Below are positions 17,403 to 25,104 of a DNA stretch of 29,295 bases, piece after piece. A model generated the notes under the pieces. The model was not told where the DNA came from, did not search any database, and was given only the letters and a program-made list of their open reading frames with translations. Source of the stretch: an uncultured Porphyromonadaceae bacterium. Lineage in GTDB: Bacteria > Bacteroidota > Bacteroidia > Bacteroidales > Muribaculaceae. Position 1 is the first letter of the stretch. The number at the start of each line of letters is the position of its first letter. Location of the stretch: contig CALAVE010000008.1 of NCBI GenBank assembly GCA_937892215.1, positions 1 to 29,295 of the forward strand, given 5' to 3'. The translations under genes were made by a program, and so were the position numbers.

Positions 17403-17936
17403 ATGATACGACGGGAAGACCTGATAGAAATAGGCATTTTCAACAAGCCTCACGGGGTGAACGGCGAGACAGCGGCCACGGTGGATTGCGACCTGGAGGT
17501 GATGGAGCGGTTCAGTTGCGTGATAGTGGAATTGGACGGGATTTTCGTGCCGTTCTTCGTGAGTTCTTATCGCACTAAGGGCCGGAACGCAATCTTGATG
17601 CAGATTGACGGGATGAACAGCGACACCGATGCCGCGACGCTGACCAATAAGCGGCTGTACGTGCGCAAGCAAGAGTACGATGCATTGATGGACGAACTGG
17701 GTGCAGATGAGTTCCCGATAGACTATTTCGTGGGCTATGAGGTGGCGCATGCCGGCGGAGAGGAGATAGGCACAGTGACAGATGTGGATGACAGCACTGA
17801 GAATGTGCTTTTCAGAGTGCGGACCGCCGCTGGAGAAGAAGTGCTGATTCCCGCTGTGGATGAATTTGTGACTGATATTGACGCTGAGCGGAAACGGCTT
17901 GTGGTGGATTTGCCGGCCGGACTTCTTGACCTGTGA
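17403..17936 (+). CDS. rimM: Ribosome maturation factor RimM
   Basis: RimM binds ribosomal protein S19 and helps mature the 3' domain of 16S rRNA in the 30S subunit. The 177-residue protein has the N-terminal beta-barrel (IEIGIFNKPHGVNGE, the family's IGKI..PHGIKGE-like motif). The C-terminal PRC-barrel (YFVGYEVAHAGGEEIGTVTDV, VLIPAVDEFVTDIDAERKRLVVDLPAGLLDL) is nearly diagnostic. It sits 33 nt after the DUF4290 gene and is probably co-transcribed. A CAGCG/CGCTG hairpin (17960-17977) follows the stop but has no T-run. Confidence 0.95.
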   Translation: MIRREDLIEIGIFNKPHGVNGETAATVDCDLEVMERFSCVIVELDGIFVPFFVSSYRTKGRNAILMQIDGMNSDTDAATLTNKRLYVRKQEYDALMDELGADEFPIDYFVGYEVAHAGGEEIGTVTDVDDSTENVLFRVRTAAGEEVLIPAVDEFVTDIDAERKRLVVDLPAGLLDL

Positions 17937-18047
17937 GGTGTTAATAATATGAAAAATAACAGCGCATTTTGCCGCTGAAACAGATTAAAAGGCTAAATTA
18001 GCGACTTGGTTTTAGAAAACTGACAGAACATTAGCAAGATAAAGACT

Positions 18048-18329
18048 ATGGCTGAGAAGATATTTGACGAGAACGACGCGATAGAGTGGGTGAGGCGTGA
18101 GGTGCCTCAGGCCGCAGGTTACAGCGACGACGATATTCTGCTGGTGATGGACATCATGCTTGAATATGACGAGAAGATGGGCGACGACGGCGACTATGAG
18201 ATTGACGACATGGTGGCTTACGTGAAGGCCCAACTGAAAAAGGACGGTGAGTGCGAGGTGAAGCCCGATGACGTGCCGGCTATAGTGGAAGCGGAACTCG
18301 GCTACGAGGAGTGGCTGATGGAGGACTGA
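18048..18329 (+). CDS. Small acidic hypothetical protein
   Basis: I do not recognise a family. The 93-residue product starts MAEKIFDENDAIEWVRREV and is strongly acidic: about 30 of 93 residues are D or E. It has no signal peptide or membrane segment. It looks like two or three short helices (DDDILLVMDIMLEYDEKM, IDDMVAYVKAQLKKD) and ends GYEEWLMED. Such small acidic proteins are often conserved in Bacteroidales, but I cannot name one. The ATG codon, good codon use and placement between rimM and an OmpA-family gene support it as real. Confidence 0.7.
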   Translation: MAEKIFDENDAIEWVRREVPQAAGYSDDDILLVMDIMLEYDEKMGDDGDYEIDDMVAYVKAQLKKDGECEVKPDDVPAIVEAELGYEEWLMED

Positions 18330-18400
18330 GCCGCAGCTGACGGACGTGCATAGTTCCGCAAGAGAAAGATTTTGAAACAGAGGACGAAAAGTATAGTTCA

Positions 18401-19042
18401 ATGAAGACGATACGTAAAATACTTGTGGCTGCGATAGCGACAGTGCTGCTTTGTCCCGCGGGCCTTGAGGCCAAGAAGAACAAGGTGGACATCTATGAGT
18501 TGTCGCTTGAGCAGAACATAGAGGAGCCCCAGATACGCGATGAGAAACACTCGCGGCGAGTGCAAAAGTATCAGTACAAAGTGGCGGTGGAACTGAAGAA
18601 GCAGGGCTACGAGGTGGAGCTGATGCGCGACGACGAGGTGATAGTGGTTACGCTTCAGGCCGGCACCTTGTTCGAGCCAAACGGCACCGAACTGACAGAA
18701 CTGGGCAAGAAGTCGCTCTCGCCGCTGAATAAGTATCTGAGCAATCCGGGCTTTTACAAGATGCTGCTGGTGATGCACAGCGACAATACGGGGTCGAGCG
18801 CATACACGCTGGAGCTGACCCGAAGCCGCGTGAACTCGGTGTTCGACTGGATGGAGCGCGTGACAAGCGTGGAATTTGTGGTACCATACGCTCTGGGGGC
18901 AACAGACCCCGTGGAGGACAATAACTCGATGGAGAGCCGCAAGCACAACCGGCGATTGGAAGTGTATCTGGTGCCTGGAGAGGTGATGGTGAACCAGGCG
19001 AAGAAAGGCGAGGTTAACATTAACGTGATGACCGGAAAATAA
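18401..19042 (+). CDS. OmpA-family outer-membrane/peptidoglycan-associated protein
   Basis: The 213-residue protein has a signal peptide (MKTIRKILVAAIATVLLCPAGLEA). After a linker it carries an OmpA C-terminal-like peptidoglycan-binding domain: LFEPNGTELTELGKKSLSPL, LLVMHSDNTGSSAYTLELTRSRVNSVFDWM, VPYALGATDPVEDNNSMESRKHNRRLEVYLVP. The last part matches the family's LTxxRAxxVxxYL and NRRVEI motifs. There is no beta-barrel domain, so it probably sits in the periplasm bound to peptidoglycan. The gene precedes proS by 38 nt in the same direction. Confidence 0.87.
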   Translation: MKTIRKILVAAIATVLLCPAGLEAKKNKVDIYELSLEQNIEEPQIRDEKHSRRVQKYQYKVAVELKKQGYEVELMRDDEVIVVTLQAGTLFEPNGTELTELGKKSLSPLNKYLSNPGFYKMLLVMHSDNTGSSAYTLELTRSRVNSVFDWMERVTSVEFVVPYALGATDPVEDNNSMESRKHNRRLEVYLVPGEVMVNQAKKGEVNINVMTGK

Positions 19043-19080
19043 CGAAATAAATAATCAAAAAAAAAGACGATATAGACGAT

Positions 19081-20562
19081 ATGGCAAAAGAATTGAAAGA
19101 CTTGACAAAGCGAGCTGTGGATTATTCACAGTGGTACAATGACTTGGTGATAAAGGCCGACCTTGCCGAGCAGAGCGCAGTGCGCGGCTGCATGGTGATT
19201 AAGCCTTACGGTTACGCGATATGGGAGAAGATGCAGCGCCAGCTTGACGACATGTTCAAGGCGACCGGCGTGCAGAACGCCTATTTCCCGCTGCTTATTC
19301 CCAAGTCGTTCCTGAGCAAGGAAGCGGAACACGTGGAGGGGTTTGCCAAGGAGTGTGCCGTGGTGACGCATCACCGACTGATGAACGACCCTAACGGCAA
19401 GGGTGTGGTGGTGGATCCGGACGCACGTCTGGAGGAGGAACTGATTATCCGCCCCACGTCGGAAACGATTATATGGAACACTTACCGCAACTGGATTAAC
19501 TCCTACCGCGACCTGCCTCTGCTGGTGAACCAGTGGGCCAACGTGATGCGCTGGGAGATGCGCACACGCCTGTTCCTGCGCACGGCCGAGTTCCTGTGGC
19601 AGGAAGGCCACACGGCTCACGCCACGAGCGAGGAGGCTCAGGCAAAGGCGGTGGAGATGCTGAACGTGTACTCAGACTTTGCCGAGAAGTTCATGGCACT
19701 GCCTGTGGTGAAGGGAGTGAAGACGGCCAACGAGCGTTTTGCCGGAGCAGTGGAGACCTACACGATAGAGGCGATGATGCAGGACGGCAAGGCGTTGCAG
19801 AGCGGCACGTCGCACTTCTTGGGGCAGAACTTCGCCAAGGCGTTCGACGTGAAGTTTATCAACAAGGAGAACCAGCTGGACTACGTGTGGGCGACGTCGT
19901 GGGGCGTATCCACCCGACTTATGGGCGCGCTGATTATGACTCACAGCGACGACAACGGATTGGTGCTGCCGCCTAAGTTGGCACCGATTCAGGTAGTAAT
20001 AGTTCCGGTTTATAAGAACCTGGACCAGCTGAAAGAAGTGGATGCCGTGGTGGAGCCGATAGTGGCGAAACTGAAGGACATGGGCGTGTCGGTGAAATAC
20101 GACAACGCTGACAACAAGCGTCCGGGCTTCAAGTTTGCCGACTATGAGCTGAAGGGCGTTCCGGTGCGACTGGTACTGGGTGCGCGCGACATTGAGAACG
20201 GCACCGTGGAGGTGATGCGCCGCGACACGCTGGAGAAGAGCAACGCTTCGCTTGCCGGAATTGAGGAGCACGTGGTGGCGTTGCTCAACGAGATACAGCA
20301 GAACATCTACGACAAGGCGCTGAACCACCGAGAGTCCATGACGTTCAAGGTTGACACTTGGGACGAGTTTAAGGAGCGCGTGGAAAAGGGAGGTTTTGTG
20401 CTGGCACACTGGGACGGTACTACCGAGACCGAACTAAAAATCAAGGATGAGACCAAGGCTACAATCCGCTGCATCCCGCTGGACGGCGAGGAGGAGGAAG
20501 GCAAGTGCATCCTGACCGGCAAGCCCAGCAAGCGCCGCGTGATTTTCGCAAGAAACTATTAA
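19081..20562 (+). CDS. proS: Prolyl-tRNA synthetase (short, archaeal/eukaryotic-like type)
   Basis: This class II synthetase charges tRNA-Pro. The 493-residue length without an editing insertion and the sequence identify the short form common in Bacteroidota. Class II motif 2 is within VNQWANVMRWEMRTRLFLRTAEFLWQEGH-type sequence. RPTSETIIWN and GTSHFLGQNFAKAF supply substrate-binding residues, and GALIMTHSDDNGLVLPPKLAP resembles motif 3. An anticodon-binding domain follows (IQVVIVPVYKN...). The last domain ends with the conserved terminal tyrosine (VIFARNY). Only two cysteines are visible in that domain (CIPLDG and KCILTG), so a four-cysteine zinc site seems incomplete. Confidence 0.95.
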   Translation: MAKELKDLTKRAVDYSQWYNDLVIKADLAEQSAVRGCMVIKPYGYAIWEKMQRQLDDMFKATGVQNAYFPLLIPKSFLSKEAEHVEGFAKECAVVTHHRLMNDPNGKGVVVDPDARLEEELIIRPTSETIIWNTYRNWINSYRDLPLLVNQWANVMRWEMRTRLFLRTAEFLWQEGHTAHATSEEAQAKAVEMLNVYSDFAEKFMALPVVKGVKTANERFAGAVETYTIEAMMQDGKALQSGTSHFLGQNFAKAFDVKFINKENQLDYVWATSWGVSTRLMGALIMTHSDDNGLVLPPKLAPIQVVIVPVYKNLDQLKEVDAVVEPIVAKLKDMGVSVKYDNADNKRPGFKFADYELKGVPVRLVLGARDIENGTVEVMRRDTLEKSNASLAGIEEHVVALLNEIQQNIYDKALNHRESMTFKVDTWDEFKERVEKGGFVLAHWDGTTETELKIKDETKATIRCIPLDGEEEEGKCILTGKPSKRRVIFARNY

Positions 20563-20836
20563 ACGCCCTGAGTGGCAGTGATACAGTCGCTACCCTGAGT
20601 GGTGAGAACTATACCGAATGAGGGCTCGTGCAATGCTGCGCGGGCCCTTGCTGCATCCGGGTCCATGTGGCAATGAAGGGGGGTGAATAGGTTGGTGAAG
20701 AAATATTTTCGCCCTTTTAACATAAATTGTGTGGCATGGGAACGAATGTGGCACATGTGGCATAGTACCTTTGCACCGGCAAAAGTGTGCAAAAGAAAAG
20801 AGGCGATATGAATATTACAGGAAAGATAACGAGGGC
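20563..20836. other. Non-coding region between proS and the tracrRNA terminator
   Basis: No convincing gene was seen. It contains two direct 10-nt repeats CCCTGAGTGG (20566-20575 and 20593-20602), three TGTGGCA-like words between 20730 and 20765, a plus-strand -7 box TACCTTTG (20766-20773) without a good -33 element, and a 20-codon ORF starting at 20808. A minus-strand open frame (20559-20879) has no supporting features. Confidence 0.5.
20766..20773 (+). promoter_or_regulatory. Possible promoter -7 box antisense to tracrRNA
   Basis: TACCTTTG fits TAnnTTTG on the plus strand. The sequence 19-20 nt upstream is ATG/TGTG rather than TTG. Transcription from here would cross the tracrRNA in antisense and enter cas9. 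It might thus be a long-leader cas9 promoter. Confidence 0.35.
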
Positions 20837-20870
20837 AAAAAAAAGAACGAGACCTGAGTCCCGCTCCTGA
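20808..20870 (+). CDS. Possible 20-residue basic small ORF
   Basis: An ATG with a purine-rich AGAGG 8-12 nt upstream opens a 20-codon frame (MNITGKITRAKK...), basic, ending in TGA at 20870. It lies downstream of the -7 box at 20766 and overlaps the tracrRNA terminator in antisense. The lysine codons come from the terminator's A-run, so the coding reading may be accidental. Low confidence. Confidence 0.2.
   Translation: MNITGKITRAKKRTRPESRS
20837..20866 (-). terminator. Rho-independent terminator of tracrRNA
   Basis: On the minus strand GAGCGGGAC, loop TCAG, GTCTCGTTC form a 9-bp stem followed directly by eight T. Two of the pairs are G-U on the minus strand; on the plus strand they would be A-C mismatches. 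The hairpin is therefore built to fold in the minus-strand RNA. Confidence 0.85.
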
Positions 20871-20920
20871 TGTTTTCACAACGGAAATTCTTCCTTATTG
20901 TGAATTGCTTCAAAATTGTA
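20837..20920 (-). ncRNA. tracrRNA of the type II-C CRISPR system
   Basis: The tracrRNA pairs with the repeat part of crRNA and loads it into Cas9. The complement of 20898-20920 is an anti-repeat: it pairs with repeat positions 2-25, 13 bp then 10 bp, interrupted by one bulged U on the repeat side. Reading on along the minus strand come a small hairpin GGAA-GAAT-TTCC, which is a likely nexus stem. Next are a weak TGT-GAAA-ACA hairpin and the GAGCGGGAC terminator stem with T8. A minus-strand promoter (20924-20955) would start RNA near 20917-20920, right at the beginning of the anti-repeat, giving about 81-84 nt. The gene is divergent from cas9 with 68 nt between them. The 5' end is inferred from promoter spacing. 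Confidence 0.85.
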
Positions 20921-20923
20921 CGG

Positions 20924-20955
20924 CAAATTTAGAGCAAAAATTTTTATCCAGCAAA
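20924..20955 (-). promoter_or_regulatory. Promoter of tracrRNA
   Basis: On the minus strand TTTG (complement of 20952-20955), 20 nt, then TAAATTTG (complement of 20924-20931) match the Bacteroidota -33/-7 consensus and spacing. It places the start at the first bases of the anti-repeat. Confidence 0.7.
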
Positions 20956-20964
20956 TATTAATCG

Positions 20965-20972
20965 TAAATTTG
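20965..20972 (+). promoter_or_regulatory. -7 box of the cas9 operon
   Basis: TAAATTTG ends 16 nt before the cas9 ATG, implying a very short leader of about 10 nt. The expected -33 site falls in a T-run with no TTG and overlaps the tracrRNA promoter, so the two divergent promoters share DNA. Confidence 0.45.
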
Positions 20973-20988
20973 TAAAAAAATTATTATC

Positions 20989-23900
20989 ATGAAACGAATA
21001 TTAGGACTTGATTTGGGTACCACCAGCATTGGTTGGGCCGTAGTAAACCAGAGTGAGAACGAGAATGAGAAATCGAGCATCGTTCGACTGGGCGTGAGGG
21101 TGAATCCACTCTCAACGGATGAACGCACAAACTTTGAGAAGGGAAAGCCGTCAACTTCTGAGCGAACGATGAAGCGAGGTATGCGACGCAACCTGAAGCG
21201 CTATCAGCAACGCCGTAACTACCTGATATCTCTGCTTAAGGAGCACGGATTCATCACCGACGAGACACTGCTGAGCGAAGATGGCCCCGCCAGTACATTC
21301 TCGACCTTGAGACTGAGGGCGAAGGCAGCCAAAGAGGAAATAAACCTGGCAGACTTCTCACGAGTGCTACTTATGATAAACAAGAAGCGTGGCTACAAGA
21401 GCAACCGCAAGGCACAGAACGAGGAAGAAGGAGAATTGATAGACGGGATGGAAGTGGCACGCAAACTCTACGACGAGCACCTGACCCCGGGAGAATATGC
21501 AAGCCAACTGCTGGACAACGGGAAAATGTTCGTTCCTCAGTTCTATGGTTCGGACCTGCAAGCGGAATTTGACGTAATTTGGGAGTTCCAGAGTCAGTTC
21601 TATCCGGAGTCATTGACAGAAGATGTGCATGAAAGCCTTATAGGAAAGGGGCGGAGAGAAACCGTGAATATGCTGAAGCAGCGACTCGGCGCAGAGGAAT
21701 ATGAAGTGAAAGACAGGAAGATACGTGCAAAAGAATTCTACCGTATTCGCTCGAAAGCGATATACGAAAAAGTGGAACCAGAGCAACTGATTACAGCACT
21801 TGCCGAAATAAACAAGGACATCTATGGAGCAAGTGGATATCTGGGCAAAATTAGTGACCACAGCAAGGAACTTTATTTCAAGAAAATGACGGTGGGAGAG
21901 TACCTGATGAGCCAACTGGACAAGGAGCCACACTACAGGATTAAAGGGAAGGTATTCTACCGCACAGACTACTTGAACGAGTTCAACGTAATCTGGGAAA
22001 AGCAGGCAGAGTTCCATCCTGAACTAACCCCAGAGTTGAAGCAAGAAATAAGAGATGTGGTGATATTCTACCAGCGCAAACTCAAGTCACAGAAGGGGCT
22101 TATATCACACTGCGAGTTTGAAAGCAAGGAAATAGAAGTTAAGGTTGCCGGCAAAGTGAAAAAAGTGGTAGTAGGTCCACGAGTGTGTCCTAAGAGTTCT
22201 CCGCTGTTCCAGCAAAGCAAGATACTACAGACATTAAACGCGCTGGAAATAACGCCAAGGGGGAGAGGGCGTAACGAGAAGGTGGAAATCACCGAGCAGC
22301 AGCGCGCACTGCTATTGCAAAACCTGGAGTACTCAAAAGAGTTGTCGGACAAGGAGATTCTGAAACTATTAGGGCTCAACGAAAAGCAATATACGTCAAA
22401 TCTAAAGAAGATACAGGGTAATACCACGCAAGTGGCACTGTTCGGAGCCTACAAGAAGATTATGGAAGTAAGCGGTCACGACGTGGATAAATTCGACAAA
22501 ATGACGGCTACGGATAGGGTGGAGATGGTACGGCTGGTATTTGATAAATCGCTTGGAGCCAAGACCGACTTCCTGGATTTTTCCGAAGGAGCCAACGCCG
22601 ATGAGATGCAAAGGAACGCGATGTTCAAGCTGTGGCATCTGCTATACTCCTACGAGGATGACAAGACACCAACCGGCAACGGGAAACTTGTGGAGCACCT
22701 GATGGAGCTAACCGGTTTAGAGAAAGAATATGCGCAGATATTGGCTAACGTGAACTTTGTGCAAGACTACGGCTCGCTGAGCACGAAGGCTCTGATGAAG
22801 ATAATGCCACACCTGAGAGAAGGGTATGTGTACAGTGAGGCCTGTGAACGCGCCGGATACCGCCATTCGGCACAATCGCTCACAGCGGAGGAGATTGCGA
22901 ACAAGCAACTGGCCGACAGGCTGGAGATATTGCCCAAGAACACACTGCGAAATCCAGTGGTGGAAAAAATCCTGAACCAGATGATACATGTGGTTAACGG
23001 CTGCATGGAGGAGTTTGGGCGGTTTGATGAGATACACATAGAAATGGCGAGAGAGTTGAAGGAAAACGCAGCCAAACGCCAAGACACCACCGACTATCTT
23101 AACCGACGCACAAAAGAACTGGACGAGATTCGGCAAATACTGAAAACCCAGTTTGGACTTGCCACTGTGGGACGCAATGACATTATACGTTACCAACTGT
23201 GGCAAGAACTGGAGCCACTCGGCCACAAGACGCTGTACACAAACACATATATTCCCAAGGAAGAGCTATTCTCCAGGAAATTTGACATAGAGCACATAAT
23301 TCCGCAGGCAAGACGCTTTGACGACTCGCTGTCGAACAAGACACTGGAAACACGTGAGGCCAACATGGAAAAGGGGGATATGACGGCTTTAGACTATGTG
23401 GAAATGAAGTATGGCGAAGCCGGCAAGGAGGAATACATGAAGCGAATATCATTCCTCAACAAACGTGAGACACAAAAGAAATACAAGAACCTAACAACGA
23501 CCGGGGATAAGTTAGAGGATGGATTCCTGAACCGCGACCTGACAGACTCGCAATATATTGCCAAAAAAGCAAAAGAGATATTAGAGGGAGTGACGCGCGT
23601 GGTAGTTCCCACGATTGGAAGCATCACGTCGAGACTTCGCGAGGACTGGCAACTGGTGGACGTTATGAAAGAGCTTAACTGGGACAAATATGACAAACTG
23701 GGGCTGACCGAGACCATAAGGAAAGAGGATGGCCATGAAGTGCGGCATATTAAGGACTGGACCAAGCGAAACGACCACCGCCACCATGCGATGGATGCGC
23801 TGACAATAGCATTTACACGGCGAAACCACATAAACTTGCTCAACAACCTGAATGCGAGCAATGATGATGAGCGCAGCGATAATGCGTGGGCTCTGATGAA

Positions 23901-25092
23901 GAAAGAACTTGCTAAGAAGGGAAAATTCCTGCCGCCGATGGAAGCAAGTGAATTCCGTGCAGAGGCAAAACGGCATCTGGAGAATGTGCTCGTTTCGATA
24001 AAAGCGAAGAACAAAGTGGTGACACCACGCAAGAACAAGTGCAAAGGTGCTAAAACAGCGCAAAACACGCTCACGCCACGAGGGCAGTTGCATAACGAAA
24101 CCGTTTACGGCAAGCGTCAGCGTTATGTAACTAAGGAAGAAAAAGTGGGCGCATCGTTCACCGAAGAGAAGATTATGACTGTGGCTCGCAAGGACTACAG
24201 AGAAGCATTGCTTTCACGCCTGAATGAATATGGTGGCGATGCAAAGAAGGCATTCACGGGCAAGAACTCCCCGGAGAAGAACCCGATTTGGACAGATGCG
24301 GCCAAGACCAAAGCTGTGCCGGTGAAGGTGAAGACAGTGTGGTTAGAGTCTTATTTCACAATCAGGAAAGACGTAGCACCTGGCTTGAAAGTGGATAAAG
24401 TGGTGGATCCACGTGTGCGCGAAATTCTGAAAAAGCGAGTGGACGAATATGGAGAGAAAAACGCATTCGTGAATCTTGATGAGAATCCAATATGGCTAAA
24501 CAAGGAAAAAGGTATAGCGATAAAGAGGGTAACCATTACCGGTGTAAACGTTGCAACTCCATTGCACACCTCTCACGACAAAGACGGTGCTGTGATTAGT
24601 GATTCCGAAGGAAAGCCAGTGCCGACAGACTACGTGAGCACAAGCAATAACCACCACATAGCAATCTTTGAAGACAAGGATGGGAACTTACAGGAGCACG
24701 TTGTTCCACTAATAGAGGCTACGGCGGCTGCCGCTCAGGGATTGCCAATAGTAGATAGAAACTATAATAGCGCACTTGGCTGGAAATTCCTGTTCACAAT
24801 GAAGCAGAATGAGTATTTTGTATTCCCGGACGAGGCGACAGGATTTGACCCAAACGAAATCGACCTCATGAACCCGGATAACTATGCTGAAATTAGCAAG
24901 CATTTGTATAGGGTGCAGAAGTTGTCAACAGGAGATTATTATTTTAGGCATCATCTCGAAACAACTGTAGATGTTAAAAAAGAATTGATGGGACTGACAT
25001 TCAAGAGGCTATCAACAAATAGACTCAAAGGCATTGTTAAGGTTCGTGTGAATCATGTGGGCCAGATAGTGGCTGTGGGTGAATACAAATAG
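20989..25092 (+). CDS. cas9: CRISPR-associated endonuclease Cas9 (type II-C)
   Basis: Cas9 is the RNA-guided effector that cuts both DNA strands with crRNA and tracrRNA. The protein has 1367 residues, longer than the 1000-1100 of compact II-C enzymes but usual for Bacteroidota. RuvC-I is LGLDLGTTSIGWAV (D8). The arginine-rich bridge helix is at about 58-80 (RTMKRGMRRNLKRYQQRR). The recognition lobe runs to about 670. RuvC-II is IHIEMAREL (E685). HNH is FDIEHIIPQARRFDD with H769 and downstream N783 or N792. RuvC-III is HRHHAMDAL (H933, D936). The rest is the PAM-interacting region. All nuclease residues are present, so the enzyme should be active. It leads the cas9-cas1-cas2 operon, with 12 nt to cas1. 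The PAM cannot be read from sequence. Confidence 0.98.
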   Translation: MKRILGLDLGTTSIGWAVVNQSENENEKSSIVRLGVRVNPLSTDERTNFEKGKPSTSERTMKRGMRRNLKRYQQRRNYLISLLKEHGFITDETLLSEDGPASTFSTLRLRAKAAKEEINLADFSRVLLMINKKRGYKSNRKAQNEEEGELIDGMEVARKLYDEHLTPGEYASQLLDNGKMFVPQFYGSDLQAEFDVIWEFQSQFYPESLTEDVHESLIGKGRRETVNMLKQRLGAEEYEVKDRKIRAKEFYRIRSKAIYEKVEPEQLITALAEINKDIYGASGYLGKISDHSKELYFKKMTVGEYLMSQLDKEPHYRIKGKVFYRTDYLNEFNVIWEKQAEFHPELTPELKQEIRDVVIFYQRKLKSQKGLISHCEFESKEIEVKVAGKVKKVVVGPRVCPKSSPLFQQSKILQTLNALEITPRGRGRNEKVEITEQQRALLLQNLEYSKELSDKEILKLLGLNEKQYTSNLKKIQGNTTQVALFGAYKKIMEVSGHDVDKFDKMTATDRVEMVRLVFDKSLGAKTDFLDFSEGANADEMQRNAMFKLWHLLYSYEDDKTPTGNGKLVEHLMELTGLEKEYAQILANVNFVQDYGSLSTKALMKIMPHLREGYVYSEACERAGYRHSAQSLTAEEIANKQLADRLEILPKNTLRNPVVEKILNQMIHVVNGCMEEFGRFDEIHIEMARELKENAAKRQDTTDYLNRRTKELDEIRQILKTQFGLATVGRNDIIRYQLWQELEPLGHKTLYTNTYIPKEELFSRKFDIEHIIPQARRFDDSLSNKTLETREANMEKGDMTALDYVEMKYGEAGKEEYMKRISFLNKRETQKKYKNLTTTGDKLEDGFLNRDLTDSQYIAKKAKEILEGVTRVVVPTIGSITSRLREDWQLVDVMKELNWDKYDKLGLTETIRKEDGHEVRHIKDWTKRNDHRHHAMDALTIAFTRRNHINLLNNLNASNDDERSDNAWALMKKELAKKGKFLPPMEASEFRAEAKRHLENVLVSIKAKNKVVTPRKNKCKGAKTAQNTLTPRGQLHNETVYGKRQRYVTKEEKVGASFTEEKIMTVARKDYREALLSRLNEYGGDAKKAFTGKNSPEKNPIWTDAAKTKAVPVKVKTVWLESYFTIRKDVAPGLKVDKVVDPRVREILKKRVDEYGEKNAFVNLDENPIWLNKEKGIAIKRVTITGVNVATPLHTSHDKDGAVISDSEGKPVPTDYVSTSNNHHIAIFEDKDGNLQEHVVPLIEATAAAAQGLPIVDRNYNSALGWKFLFTMKQNEYFVFPDEATGFDPNEIDLMNPDNYAEISKHLYRVQKLSTGDYYFRHHLETTVDVKKELMGLTFKRLSTNRLKGIVKVRVNHVGQIVAVGEYK

Positions 25093-25104
25093 AGGACGGA
25101 GATA

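Noticed and set aside
20559..20879. 106-codon minus-strand ORF after proS
   Set aside because: It begins inside the tracrRNA, crosses its terminator and has no family features.
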